Below are positions 5,691 to 12,587 of a stretch of DNA of 12,587 nt, one piece after another (position 1 is the first letter of the stretch; the number at the start of each line of letters is the position of its first letter). The DNA is from an uncultured Ruminococcus sp. Its GTDB lineage: Bacteria; Bacillota; Clostridia; Oscillospirales; Ruminococcaceae. A program made the translations under genes and the position numbers. Where the stretch lies: contig CAMHBN010000029.1 in NCBI GenBank assembly GCA_946183385.1, positions 1-12,587 of the forward strand, given 5' to 3'. The notes beneath the pieces are model-generated. The model was not told the DNA's origin, searched no databases, and saw nothing but the letters and a program-made list of their open reading frames with translations.

Positions 5691-8291
5691 AAACCGCCGA
5701 TGATGCAGCAGTATTTCGAGGTCAAGGACAAGTACGCCGACTGCATACTGTTCTTTCGGCTCGGCGACTTCTACGAGATGTTCTTCGACGACGCTATCAC
5801 CGTGTCGAAGGCGCTCGAGCTGACCCTCACGGGCAGGGACTGCGGTCTTGAGGAGAGAGCGCCGATGTGCGGTGTCCCTTATCATGCCGCGGATATGTAC
5901 ATAAAGAGGCTCATTGAGATGGGCTTCAGGGTGGCTGTGTGCGAGCAGCTGACCGACCCCGCCGAGACGAAGGGCATAGTTGTCCGCGACGTTATACGCG
6001 TGGTGACTCCCGGTACTCTCACGGAATCGGAGATGCTCGAGGACGGCGCCAACAACTACCTGTGCAGCGTCTACTACGACGCCGAGCACAAGACCTGCGG
6101 CGTTGCCTCTGCCGATTTATCGACGGGAGAGGCGAGCCTCTGCGTGTTCGAGGGAAAGGACATGGAAGCCGACGTGATAAATGAGCTCTCGCGGTGCAGA
6201 CCCGCGGAGATGATATTCCCCGAGAACTTCCTCTCGATGAAGAGCGTGGCTGAATTCGTGAAGATAAGGCTCGAATGCGCGGTGACTCTGCGCGACACCG
6301 TGTGCTTCCGCACCCCCGACAGGATAGACTACGTAAAGCAGGTATTCGGCGTGAAGTCGATGCCCGAGCTCGGCATATCCGAGGACGGCGCGGACTGCTA
6401 TGCGGTCTGCGGACTTTTCGACTACATACGCGAGACGCAGAAGAACAACGTTTCACGCTTCACGGCGATACAGCTCATGCAGGGCGACGCCTATATGGGG
6501 CTCGACCTCAACGCAAGGCGCAACCTCGAGCTCACCGAGACCATGCGCAGCAAGGAGAAAAAGGGCTCGCTGATGTGGGTGCTCGATTCGACCAAGACCT
6601 CGATGGGAAGGCGTATGCTGAGAAGCTGGATAGAGCAGCCGCTGAAAAGTCCCGCCCGCATAATCGAGCGTCTTGACGCGGTGGAGGCTCTGTACCGCAG
6701 GAGCGTATCTCTCGCGGATATGCAGGCTCTGCTGGAGCGCGTGTACGACCTCGAACGCCTGATGACGAAGGTGATGTACAAGTCGGCGACACCGCGCGAT
6801 TTGAAGTCCCTCTCGGCGACGGCAATGCAGCTGCCTGCGCTGAAAAAGGAGCTCGCGCAGCTGGGCAGCTCGAAGCTGCTCGCAAGGCTTGATTCCGAGA
6901 TATCCACCCTCGACGAGATAGTGAAGCTTGTGGAGAACGCTATAATGGAAGAGCCGCCCGTTTCCGTCAAGGACGGCGGCGTGATAAAGGACGGCTTCAA
7001 CGAGGAGCTCGACTCGCTCCGCCACATAATGAATCACGGCAAGGACATAATTACCGAGATAGAGCAGCGCGAGAAGGAGTCCACTGGCATAAAGAACCTG
7101 AAAATAGGCTATAACCGTGTGTTTGGCTACTATCTGGAGGTAACGCGCTCGTACTACGAGCTCATACCCGAGGGCTGGATCCGCAAGCAGACCCTCGCCA
7201 ACGCCGAGCGCTTCATCACCGAGGAGCTCAAAAACGCCGAAAATGCAATACTCGGCGCAAAGGACAAGGCTCTGCAGCTCGAGGCGGACATCTTCTCGGA
7301 GGTTCGCGACTTCCTCGCAACGAGGCTTGAGCCCGTGCAGAAGACGGCTTCGGCTGTCGCGGCGGTGGACGTGCTGTGCTCGTTCGCGGACGTAGCCCTG
7401 CGCAATAACTACGTCAAGCCCGACATCGCGATAGACGGCTCTATCGACATCAAGGCGGGACGCCACCCTGTTGTGGAGCTCATGCTCGAGGACGAGATGT
7501 TCGTCCCGAACGACGTGTATATAGACAAGAAAGCCGACCGAATGGAGATAATCACGGGACCGAATATGTCGGGTAAATCGACGTATATGCGCCAGACAGC
7601 CCTCATCGTGCTGATGGCACAGGTGGGAAGCTTCGTGCCCGCCGACAAGGCGAAGATATCGGTCGTTGACAAGATTTTCACCCGCGTGGGAGCGTCCGAC
7701 GACCTCACCGCAGGACAGTCCACATTTATGGTGGAGATGAGCGAGGTGTCCGATATACTGCGGAATGCCACGCCAGACAGCCTTGTCATTCTCGACGAGG
7801 TGGGACGCGGAACGTCCACATTCGACGGCGTGAGCATAGCCCGTGCGGTCGCGGAGCACATCTGCACGTCGAAGAAGCTCGGCTGCAAGACGATGTTCGC
7901 GACCCATTACCACGAACTGATAGGGCTCGAGAACGAGCTCGAGGGCGTGAAGAACTACAGCATAGCCGTGAACAAGCACGGCGGGACTATACGCTTCCTG
8001 CGCAAGATAGTGCGCGGCGGAGTTGACGAGAGCTACGGCGTGGACGTTGCAAAGCTTGCGGGACTGCCGACAAAGGTGCTCGCGAGGGCAAAGGAGCTGC
8101 TCGAAGAGATGGAGCGCTCGCACGCCGCCGAGAAAAGCAGCGCAGTCCGCGACGACGGCGGACAGATAAGCTTCGGCAGTCTCGGGCGCGAGGCGGCTCT
8201 CGATATGCTGAGCCGCACCAACATCGACGAGCTCTCGGACGAGGAGTGCCGCAGTCTGCTGAAGGATATGCTGGCTGTTATGGAGGACTGA
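5673..8291 (+). CDS. mutS: DNA mismatch repair protein MutS
   Basis: 872 residues from GTG 5673, the usual length for MutS1. MutS dimers find mispairs and recruit MutL. The N-terminal mismatch domain has PMMQQY (9-14) and the wedge motif Phe33-Tyr34-Glu35 in GDFYEMFFDD. The C-terminal ABC ATPase has Walker A GPNMSGKS (629-636), Walker B ILDE ending at Asp708-Glu709, the GRGTSTFDG signature and ATHYHEL. QISFG at 831-835 resembles a beta-clamp-binding motif. The start is uncertain: no Shine-Dalgarno is visible before GTG 5673, which lies in a hairpin, and ATG 5700 or 5703 would still give the conserved MQQY segment. Residues 2-7 have no family counterpart and look repeat-derived. mutL follows after 36 bp. 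Confidence 0.97.
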   Translation: MGQRPTKPPMMQQYFEVKDKYADCILFFRLGDFYEMFFDDAITVSKALELTLTGRDCGLEERAPMCGVPYHAADMYIKRLIEMGFRVAVCEQLTDPAETKGIVVRDVIRVVTPGTLTESEMLEDGANNYLCSVYYDAEHKTCGVASADLSTGEASLCVFEGKDMEADVINELSRCRPAEMIFPENFLSMKSVAEFVKIRLECAVTLRDTVCFRTPDRIDYVKQVFGVKSMPELGISEDGADCYAVCGLFDYIRETQKNNVSRFTAIQLMQGDAYMGLDLNARRNLELTETMRSKEKKGSLMWVLDSTKTSMGRRMLRSWIEQPLKSPARIIERLDAVEALYRRSVSLADMQALLERVYDLERLMTKVMYKSATPRDLKSLSATAMQLPALKKELAQLGSSKLLARLDSEISTLDEIVKLVENAIMEEPPVSVKDGGVIKDGFNEELDSLRHIMNHGKDIITEIEQREKESTGIKNLKIGYNRVFGYYLEVTRSYYELIPEGWIRKQTLANAERFITEELKNAENAILGAKDKALQLEADIFSEVRDFLATRLEPVQKTASAVAAVDVLCSFADVALRNNYVKPDIAIDGSIDIKAGRHPVVELMLEDEMFVPNDVYIDKKADRMEIITGPNMSGKSTYMRQTALIVLMAQVGSFVPADKAKISVVDKIFTRVGASDDLTAGQSTFMVEMSEVSDILRNATPDSLVILDEVGRGTSTFDGVSIARAVAEHICTSKKLGCKTMFATHYHELIGLENELEGVKNYSIAVNKHGGTIRFLRKIVRGGVDESYGVDVAKLAGLPTKVLARAKELLEEMERSHAAEKSSAVRDDGGQISFGSLGREAALDMLSRTNIDELSDEECRSLLKDMLAVMED

Positions 8292-8327
8292 ATTATTCCG
8301 CATTTATCACAGAAAGGGTAGGAGAAA

Positions 8328-10316
8328 ATGCCACACATCAACGTACTGAGCAAGGAGATATCCGAGCTCATAGCCGCGGGCGAGGTCATAGAGCGCCCCG
8401 CCTCGGTAATAAAGGAGCTCGTGGAGAACTCGATAGATTCGGGCGCTAAGCATATCACCGTCGAGATCAAGAACGGCGGAGCTACGTATATGCGTGTCAC
8501 CGACGACGGCTGCGGCATGGCGTTCGAGGACGTCCCGACGGCTTTTCTCCGACACGCTACGAGCAAGATAGTCGCAAAAGCTGACCTTGATGATATCCGC
8601 ACCCTCGGCTTCCGCGGAGAGGCTCTCGCCTCGGTGTCGGCTGTGGCAAGGGTGGAGGTCATGACCAAGCGCCGTGAGGACGAGTACGGCACGCTCTACA
8701 CCATTGACGGAAGCGTGGAAAAATCGCACGAGAAGAGCGGCTGCCCAGACGGCACGACCATTATCATACGCGACCTCTTCTACAATGTTCCCGCGAGGGC
8801 GAAGTTCATGAAGAAGGACGTCACCGAGGCTAACGCTATCAGCAATATAATGCAAAAAATCACGCTCTCGCACCCGTCCGTCGCGTTCAAGCTCATCCGC
8901 GACAACCGCATGGAGTTCAACTCCGCGGGCGACGGCGAGCTGTTTTCGGCGGTGTACGCGGTCTACGGGCGCGATTTTGCCCGTGACCTCATTCCCTGCG
9001 ACTACGAGTACCATGGCATACACGTCAGCGGCTACGTGATAAAGCCGCTCTATTCCCGCAATAACAGGGCGTTCCAGAACTTCTTCGTCAACGGCAGATA
9101 TGTGCGCTCACGGCTGTGCTCGGCGGCGCTCGAAAACGCCTACTCGAACATGATAATGACGGGAAAATTCCCCGCCTGCGTGATGATGATAGACCTCGCA
9201 CCCGCCGCGATGGACGTCAATATCCACCCTGCAAAGGCAGAGGTGCGCTTCACCGACGAGCGGAGCGTGTCCGACGCGATATATTTTGGCGTGAAGAACG
9301 CGCTGATGAACGACGGGCTCATCTACGAATTCGAGCTGAAACCGCGCACCGACTGGACAGCGCCCGCTCCGGAGGAGCCGCCCGTCCAGCAGGAGATAAT
9401 GTTCACTCCTGTGGAGGAGATAGCGCAGAAGGAGCAGGAGCTTGCCGCTCCCGAGCCCGTGAAAGTGCCCGAAAAGCCCGTATACACGCCGCCCGTGAAG
9501 GTAGAGCGGTACGAGACGGAGGTCGTGGGAATACGACCGTTCGAGCACTTCGGCGAGAGCGGAATCACCGCCGCCAAGTCCGAGCCCAAGCCGGCAGTTG
9601 CCGAAACCAAGCCTGTTGCAGCTCCGGAGCCCGTGCCCGACACACCGATCGAAGGCTTCACCTACATCAGCGCGAGCTCGTTTGAGAAGCCTGCGGCTCC
9701 CGAGCCCGAGAAAAAGCCCGAGCCCGCGGACGCTCTGCACGAGGAATTCCCCGATATAAAGGTGATAGGCGAGGCTTTCGGGCTCTACGTCATCTGCGAG
9801 AGCGCGGGCAAAATGATAATGATAGACAAGCACGCCGCTCACGAGCGCATAATCTTCGAGCGCCTGCGCAGCCGAAACTGCCGTCAGTACAGCCAGAGCC
9901 TGCTCACGGGCATAAAGGTGCTGCTCACTGCGGAGGAGATAGACGCCATGGAAGGGGAGCAGGAGCTCCTCGCCGACCTCGGCTTCACGTTCGATTTCAC
10001 GCAGCGCCCGTGCATTGTCGCGACGGCTGTTCCCACGTTCATAATGGACGCCGACATCGAGGACATCATCTGCGAGGTCGCGAACAATCTGCGCCTGCAC
10101 AAGGCGAACCCGCAGTCGGGGCTGCTCGACGATATGCTGCACACAGTCGCCTGTAAATCGGCGATAAAGGCAAATGACAAGAACTCGCCCGAGGAGCTGC
10201 AAGCGCTTGCGGAGCAGGTCTGCTACAACGAGAATATCCGCCACTGCCCGCACGGACGTCCCGTGATGTTCACGATGACGAAGTACAACATCGACCACCA
10301 GTTCAGGCGTACTTAA
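8328..10316 (+). CDS. mutL: DNA mismatch repair endonuclease MutL
   Basis: 662 residues. The N-terminal GHKL ATPase shows Glu30/Asn34 (KELVENSIDSGA), Asp59 (DDGCGM) and GFRGEAL (94-100). The C-terminal dimerisation/endonuclease domain has Asp500-Lys-His-Ala-Ala-His-Glu506 followed by Glu511, corresponding to the DQHAX2EX4E nuclease motif, plus ACKSAIKA (608-615) and CPHGRP (640-645) of the metal site. This fits a MutH-independent, nicking MutL. Between them lies a long Pro/Glu/Val/Lys-rich linker (~340-470). QQEIMF at 354-359 fits the QxxPhi-x-F type of sliding-clamp-binding hexapeptide, unproven. The ATG has GGTAGGAG at 8317-8324. Cotranscription with mutS is likely. Confidence 0.97.
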   Translation: MPHINVLSKEISELIAAGEVIERPASVIKELVENSIDSGAKHITVEIKNGGATYMRVTDDGCGMAFEDVPTAFLRHATSKIVAKADLDDIRTLGFRGEALASVSAVARVEVMTKRREDEYGTLYTIDGSVEKSHEKSGCPDGTTIIIRDLFYNVPARAKFMKKDVTEANAISNIMQKITLSHPSVAFKLIRDNRMEFNSAGDGELFSAVYAVYGRDFARDLIPCDYEYHGIHVSGYVIKPLYSRNNRAFQNFFVNGRYVRSRLCSAALENAYSNMIMTGKFPACVMMIDLAPAAMDVNIHPAKAEVRFTDERSVSDAIYFGVKNALMNDGLIYEFELKPRTDWTAPAPEEPPVQQEIMFTPVEEIAQKEQELAAPEPVKVPEKPVYTPPVKVERYETEVVGIRPFEHFGESGITAAKSEPKPAVAETKPVAAPEPVPDTPIEGFTYISASSFEKPAAPEPEKKPEPADALHEEFPDIKVIGEAFGLYVICESAGKMIMIDKHAAHERIIFERLRSRNCRQYSQSLLTGIKVLLTAEEIDAMEGEQELLADLGFTFDFTQRPCIVATAVPTFIMDADIEDIICEVANNLRLHKANPQSGLLDDMLHTVACKSAIKANDKNSPEELQALAEQVCYNENIRHCPHGRPVMFTMTKYNIDHQFRRT

Positions 10317-10317
10317 T

Positions 10318-10331
10318 CCCGCTTGTGCGGG
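10318..10331 (+). terminator. Short hairpin after mutL, weak terminator candidate
   Basis: CCCGC-TTGT-GCGGG begins two bases after the mutL stop. The 5-bp GC stem has no T-tract, so termination is doubtful; it may be an mRNA 3' end stabiliser. Confidence 0.3.
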
Positions 10332-10332
10332 T

Positions 10333-10348
10333 CAGAGCTCAGAGCTCA
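10333..10348. repeat. AGAGCTCAGAGCTCAG motif before unit J
   Basis: Same motif as at 5549-5562, again directly 5' of TGTAGGGG. Confidence 0.65.
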
Positions 10349-10349
10349 G

Positions 10350-10376
10350 TGTAGGGGACGCCGTCCTCGGAGCCCG
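10350..10376 (+). repeat. GTAGGG-type palindromic unit J
   Basis: TGTAGGGG followed by the stem GGGGAC (10354-10359) and GTCCTC (10363-10368), loop GCC, with one G-T pair, then AGCCCG. Confidence 0.6.
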
Positions 10377-10394
10377 TTGGTCACTTTTTTCGGT

Positions 10395-10421
10395 TGCGGA
10401 CGCGCAATGCGCGTCCCTACA
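10395..10421 (-). repeat. GTAGGG-type palindromic unit K (exact copy of unit B)
   Basis: Identical over 27 bp to 2411-2437. Perfect 8-bp stem GGACGCGC with GCGCGTCC, loop AAT, then CCTACATTCAATT. Confidence 0.85.
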
Positions 10422-10453
10422 TTCAATTCCGAATTATAAAATCACGCATTCAA

Positions 10454-10479
10454 GCGGGGCGCACGTTGTGCGCCCATAC
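10454..10479 (-). repeat. GTAGGG-type palindromic unit L
   Basis: Perfect 8-bp stem GGGCGCAC (10457-10464) with GTGCGCCC (10468-10475), loop GTT, ending CATAC. It sits 38 bp before the miaA start. Confidence 0.75.
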
Positions 10480-10517
10480 TATTCTGAGCTATGAGCTCTC
10501 TTATCGGAGGTGATATT

Positions 10518-11462
10518 ATGGACAGCAAGCCATTCGTCCTCGCGGTGGTCGGACCGACTGCCTCGGGCAAGACATGGCTCGGCGTTGAGCTCGCCAAGGA
10601 ATACGGCGGCGAGGTCGTATCCGCCGATTCTATGCAGATTTATAAGGGCATGGACATAGCCTCCGCGAAGCCCACAGCCGAGGAGATGCAGGGCATCCCC
10701 CACCACCTCATCAGCGTAATTGACCGCGATACGCCGTTCTCTGCGGCGGACTACGTGAAGATGGCACGCGAGGTCATCGCCGATATCCTCGTCAGGGGAA
10801 AGCTCCCGATTATCGTCGGCGGGACGGGTCTTTACGTGGATTCGCTCCTGAACAACGTGCAGTTCTCGGAGATGAAGAGCGACCCCGCCTACCGTGAGAG
10901 CCTGTACGCCCTCGCCCGCGAAAAGGGCAATGATGCGCTGTATGCCGAGCTTGTCGCGGCTGATCCTGCTGCGGCGGAGTCGATACACAAGAACAACACC
11001 GTTCGCGTGGTGCGGGCTCTTGAGGTGATCCACCTCACGGGGAGGCTGTTCAGCGAGCTCAAAGCCGAGAGCATAGCCGAGGAAAGCCCTTATGACTCGC
11101 TTATTTTGGGACTCAACGCCGCGGACAGGGCTGTCCTGTACGAGCGTATAAACGCCCGCGTGGACGCTATGGTGCGGGCGGGACTTGTCGAGGAGGCGCG
11201 AGCTGTCTGCGCCGAGGGGAATATGCGCACAGCCGCCAACGCTATCGGCTACAAGGAGCTGATACCCTTCTTCGACAGCGAGATGAGCCTCGGTGACTGT
11301 ATCGACAAGATCAAGCAGGAGACCCGCCGTTACGCGAAAAGACAGCTCACGTGGTTTAGAAGAAATGAACGTATCAGGTGGATTATTACCGACGATTTTA
11401 GTAAAAAATATGAAATTTTGGAAAATTCCAAAAAAGCTATAGCAAATTACGGCAGAGTATGA
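10518..11462 (+). CDS. miaA: tRNA dimethylallyltransferase MiaA
   Basis: 314 residues, a normal length. MiaA transfers a dimethylallyl group from DMAPP to N6 of A37, giving i6A37, the substrate of MiaB. Motifs: P-loop GPTASGKT (12-19), DSMQIYKGMD (from Asp37), GIPHHL, GGTGLY (101-106), TVRVVRALEV, AIGYKEL and the C-terminal RYAKRQLTWFRR. The start at ATG 10518 is set by GGAGGTGAT at 10506-10514; an ATG nine codons upstream (10491) lies in an AGCTC repeat and has no ribosome site. The last ~30 codons are markedly AT-rich compared with the rest. mutL-miaA-hfq is a gene order found in several phyla. Confidence 0.96.
   Translation: MDSKPFVLAVVGPTASGKTWLGVELAKEYGGEVVSADSMQIYKGMDIASAKPTAEEMQGIPHHLISVIDRDTPFSAADYVKMAREVIADILVRGKLPIIVGGTGLYVDSLLNNVQFSEMKSDPAYRESLYALAREKGNDALYAELVAADPAAAESIHKNNTVRVVRALEVIHLTGRLFSELKAESIAEESPYDSLILGLNAADRAVLYERINARVDAMVRAGLVEEARAVCAEGNMRTAANAIGYKELIPFFDSEMSLGDCIDKIKQETRRYAKRQLTWFRRNERIRWIITDDFSKKYEILENSKKAIANYGRV
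11416..11433. promoter_or_regulatory. 18-bp inverted repeat upstream of the hfq promoter, possible operator
   Basis: TTTTGGAA (11416-11423) and TTCCAAAA (11426-11433) are perfect 8-bp arms two bases apart. They lie inside the AT-rich 3' end of miaA, centred about 40 bp upstream of the putative hfq -10 box. Both a DNA operator and chance in AT-rich coding sequence are possible. Confidence 0.35.
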
Positions 11463-11468
11463 TATAAT
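11460..11468 (+). promoter_or_regulatory. Extended -10 promoter of hfq, overlapping the miaA stop
   Basis: TGATATAAT: a perfect -10 box TATAAT (11463-11468) with TG one base upstream, where TGA is the miaA stop codon. No good -35 hexamer is visible, as is usual for extended -10 promoters. Transcription would start near 11475, giving a ~95-nt leader. hfq may also be read from the miaA transcript. Confidence 0.6.
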
Positions 11469-11474
11469 GTATTG

Positions 11475-11569
11475 TGTGTATTTTTATCCTGATGGGATAG
11501 GTATGCCCTCACGAGGATAGTAATTATAACTTCCGGCGCGAGAATTCTATAAAGGAATGGAGAATGTGT
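11475..11569 (+). promoter_or_regulatory. hfq leader with alternative hairpins
   Basis: TATCCT (11485-11490) can pair nearby (TATCC with GGATA, 11495-11499) or with AGGATA at 11514-11519, and the two pairings exclude each other. Hfq autoregulates its own mRNA in enterobacteria; a similar role here is inference only. The stems are short. Confidence 0.3.
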
Positions 11570-11809
11570 ATGAACAAAACGATCAATTTGCAGGATGTTT
11601 TCCTTAATCAGTGCAGAAAGGAAAAGATCGTAGTCACCATTATCCTCACAAACGGTTTCCAGTTCAAGGGTATGGTAAGGGGCTTCGACAGCTACGTCGC
11701 TATTTTTGACTGCGACGGTAAGCAGCAGCTCGTATACAAGCACGCTATCTCAACAATAATCCCCGCAAGACCCGTTTCTATCCTCGATACTACAGACAAG
11801 AGCGAATGA
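11570..11809 (+). CDS. hfq: RNA chaperone Hfq
   Basis: 79 residues from ATG 11570, the typical size of a Gram-positive Hfq lacking the long C-terminal tail. It should form a hexameric Sm-like ring that binds U- and A-rich RNA. The Sm1 motif spans ~8-46 (Gln8-Asp9, then [21 protein letters not shown]) and the Sm2 motif is [10 protein letters not shown] (54-63), including Tyr56-Lys57-His58 of the proximal RNA site. GGAG (11559-11562) lies 7 bases before ATG 11570 but only one base from the alternative ATG 11564, so 11570 is preferred. The next gene starts 12 bp after the stop. Confidence 0.96.
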   Translation: MNKTINLQDVFLNQCRKEKIVVTIILTNGFQFKGMVRGFDSYVAIFDCDGKQQLVYKHAISTIIPARPVSILDTTDKSE

Positions 11810-11821
11810 GCGGTGACGTGA

Positions 11822-12587
11822 ATGAATACGAATAAGTCAGACAGTAGTATCATCTCGAAGATACTGAGGAACGGCGTCCTCATACTGCTTCTGATAATAT
11901 TTATCAGTATCGTTTACAATTTCCGCAACAGACAGGAGAAAACTGCAGTGGCGCTCATGTCGGACGCTGTCTCCTCGAAGGAGCTAAACGGCGTCTTCAT
12001 CAGGAGCGAGGAGGTCCGCCTCTACAGCGGCAACGGCATAATCAGCTACAACGTCGCCGACGGCGGCAAGCTCGGAAACGGCACCGTCATCGCCGAGGTC
12101 TACCCCGACGATAAGCAGATCGGCAGGAACAGAGAGATAGAAAAGCTCACCAACAAGCTCGATATACTCAAGAAGATACAGAATCCCGGTACTATCGAGT
12201 CGGCACAGCCCGCAACTCTCTCCGAAAGCATCGAGGAGAGCTACAGAAGCCTCATCTACAGCCGCGATACCGGCGATTATGAGACTCTGAAGAGGAATAT
12301 GGAGGATCTGGTCGTGGACATGAGTACATACCAGATAATCACAAAGCAGGTGAGCGGCTTCAACCAGCAGATAACCGATATCAACGCAGAGCTCGCTCTG
12401 CTGAAATCCGAGTCCGTCAAGCCCACGGAGGTCATAAAGTCTCCGCGCTCGGCTTATTTCGTCAGCTACAGCGACGGCTACGAGAAGGAGCTCACTCCCG
12501 ATAAGCTGGACAAGCTCACGGTCGCGGAGATAAGCAGCATCGTTGACCGCAAGACCGACGACCCGCAGGTGGTCGGCAAGCTCATCG
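11822..12587 (+). CDS. HlyD-like membrane-fusion/adaptor protein (3' partial)
   Basis: The frame from ATG 11822 is open for 255 codons to the window end. The N-terminus has a short basic cytoplasmic stretch, then a single membrane segment (~18-33, VLILLLIIFISIVYNF), so the bulk is outside the cell. Residues ~55-95 (ELNGVFIRSEEV...GKLGNGTVIAEVYPD) look like the biotinyl/lipoyl-like hairpin of HlyD/MFP adaptors. Residues ~98-205 are charged, with heptad-like Leu/Ile spacing (IEKLTNKLDILKKI; NQQITDINAELALL), forming the two arms of a probable coiled-coil hairpin, and the beta region then resumes (VIKSPRSAYFVSY). GGTGA at 11812-11816 may serve as the ribosome site. The 12-bp gap to hfq suggests cotranscription. 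The family call is by architecture; the partner is unknown. Confidence 0.75.
   Translation, partial: MNTNKSDSSIISKILRNGVLILLLIIFISIVYNFRNRQEKTAVALMSDAVSSKELNGVFIRSEEVRLYSGNGIISYNVADGGKLGNGTVIAEVYPDDKQIGRNREIEKLTNKLDILKKIQNPGTIESAQPATLSESIEESYRSLIYSRDTGDYETLKRNMEDLVVDMSTYQIITKQVSGFNQQITDINAELALLKSESVKPTEVIKSPRSAYFVSYSDGYEKELTPDKLDKLTVAEISSIVDRKTDDPQVVGKLI

Noticed and set aside
4325..5746. A 473-codon open frame on the - strand
   Set aside because: It lies antisense to the lipoprotein, the ymcA-like gene and the mutS start; its protein is low-complexity Leu/Val/Arg/His, as expected from antisense of GC-rich genes.
6453..8303. A 616-codon open frame on the - strand
   Set aside because: Antisense of mutS, whose motifs are unmistakable; the - strand product has no recognisable domain.
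9108..10298. A 396-codon open frame on the - strand
   Set aside because: Antisense of mutL; Leu/Val/Arg/His-rich with no family features.
10491..10517. A miaA start at ATG 10491
   Set aside because: It is inside an AGCTC repeat without a ribosome site; ATG 10518 has GGAGGTGAT and gives the usual MiaA N-terminus.
1..12587. tRNA or rRNA genes
   Set aside because: No cloverleaf with the conserved TTCGA-type T arm and no rRNA signature was seen on either strand, as far as reading by eye allows.

Overview
The window looks like chromosomal DNA of a GC-rich, low-GC-phylum (Firmicutes) gut or rumen anaerobe of the Ruminococcus / Oscillospiraceae type. The evidence is a secreted GH26 mannanase with a type I dockerin in ruminococcal style (GDANVDKK...VADAV; GDGVTAMDALAIQR), Thr-rich linkers in exported proteins, frequent ATA isoleucine codons in otherwise GC-rich genes, and the Firmicutes-type order of housekeeping genes. 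The species assignment is inference.

Layout, all protein genes on the + strand. (1) 3-2084: the 3' part of a mannanase gene (signal peptide, CBM-like domain, GH26, Thr linker, dockerin), a candidate cellulosome component. (2) 2085-2752: a gene-free stretch holding a compact ~120-nt structured element (2091-2209, best read as an RNA or terminator on the - strand), then a block of small palindromic repeats framed by inverted copies of a GATATC-containing repeat, then the miaB promoter. (3) 2783-11809: the conserved cluster miaB - [lipoprotein] - ricA/ymcA-like - mutS - mutL - miaA - hfq. The order miaB-ymcA-(cotE)-mutS-mutL-...-miaA-hfq is known from Bacillus subtilis. Here cotE is absent and a Thr-rich lipoprotein sits between miaB and the ymcA homologue. 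(4) 11822-12587: the 5' part of a gene for a membrane-anchored HlyD-like adaptor protein, open at the window end.

The genes combine three functions. MiaA and MiaB act in sequence on A37 of tRNAs (i6A, then ms2i6A). MutS and MutL form a mismatch repair pair, with MutL carrying the endonuclease motifs expected where MutH is absent. The Cys-tailed YlbF/YmcA protein and Hfq both point to RNA turnover or RNA-based regulation.

The most unusual DNA lies between genes. About a dozen ~25-bp palindromes share the ends GTAGGG(G/A)CG...CG(C/T)CCGC, but their inner arms differ and stay self-complementary in each copy. They occur in both orientations at four gene junctions, often beside an AGAGCTCAGAGCTC motif. 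One copy supplies the miaB stop codon, and another repeat hairpin overlaps the putative GTG start of mutS. No IS transposase, CRISPR array, tRNA or rRNA was seen.
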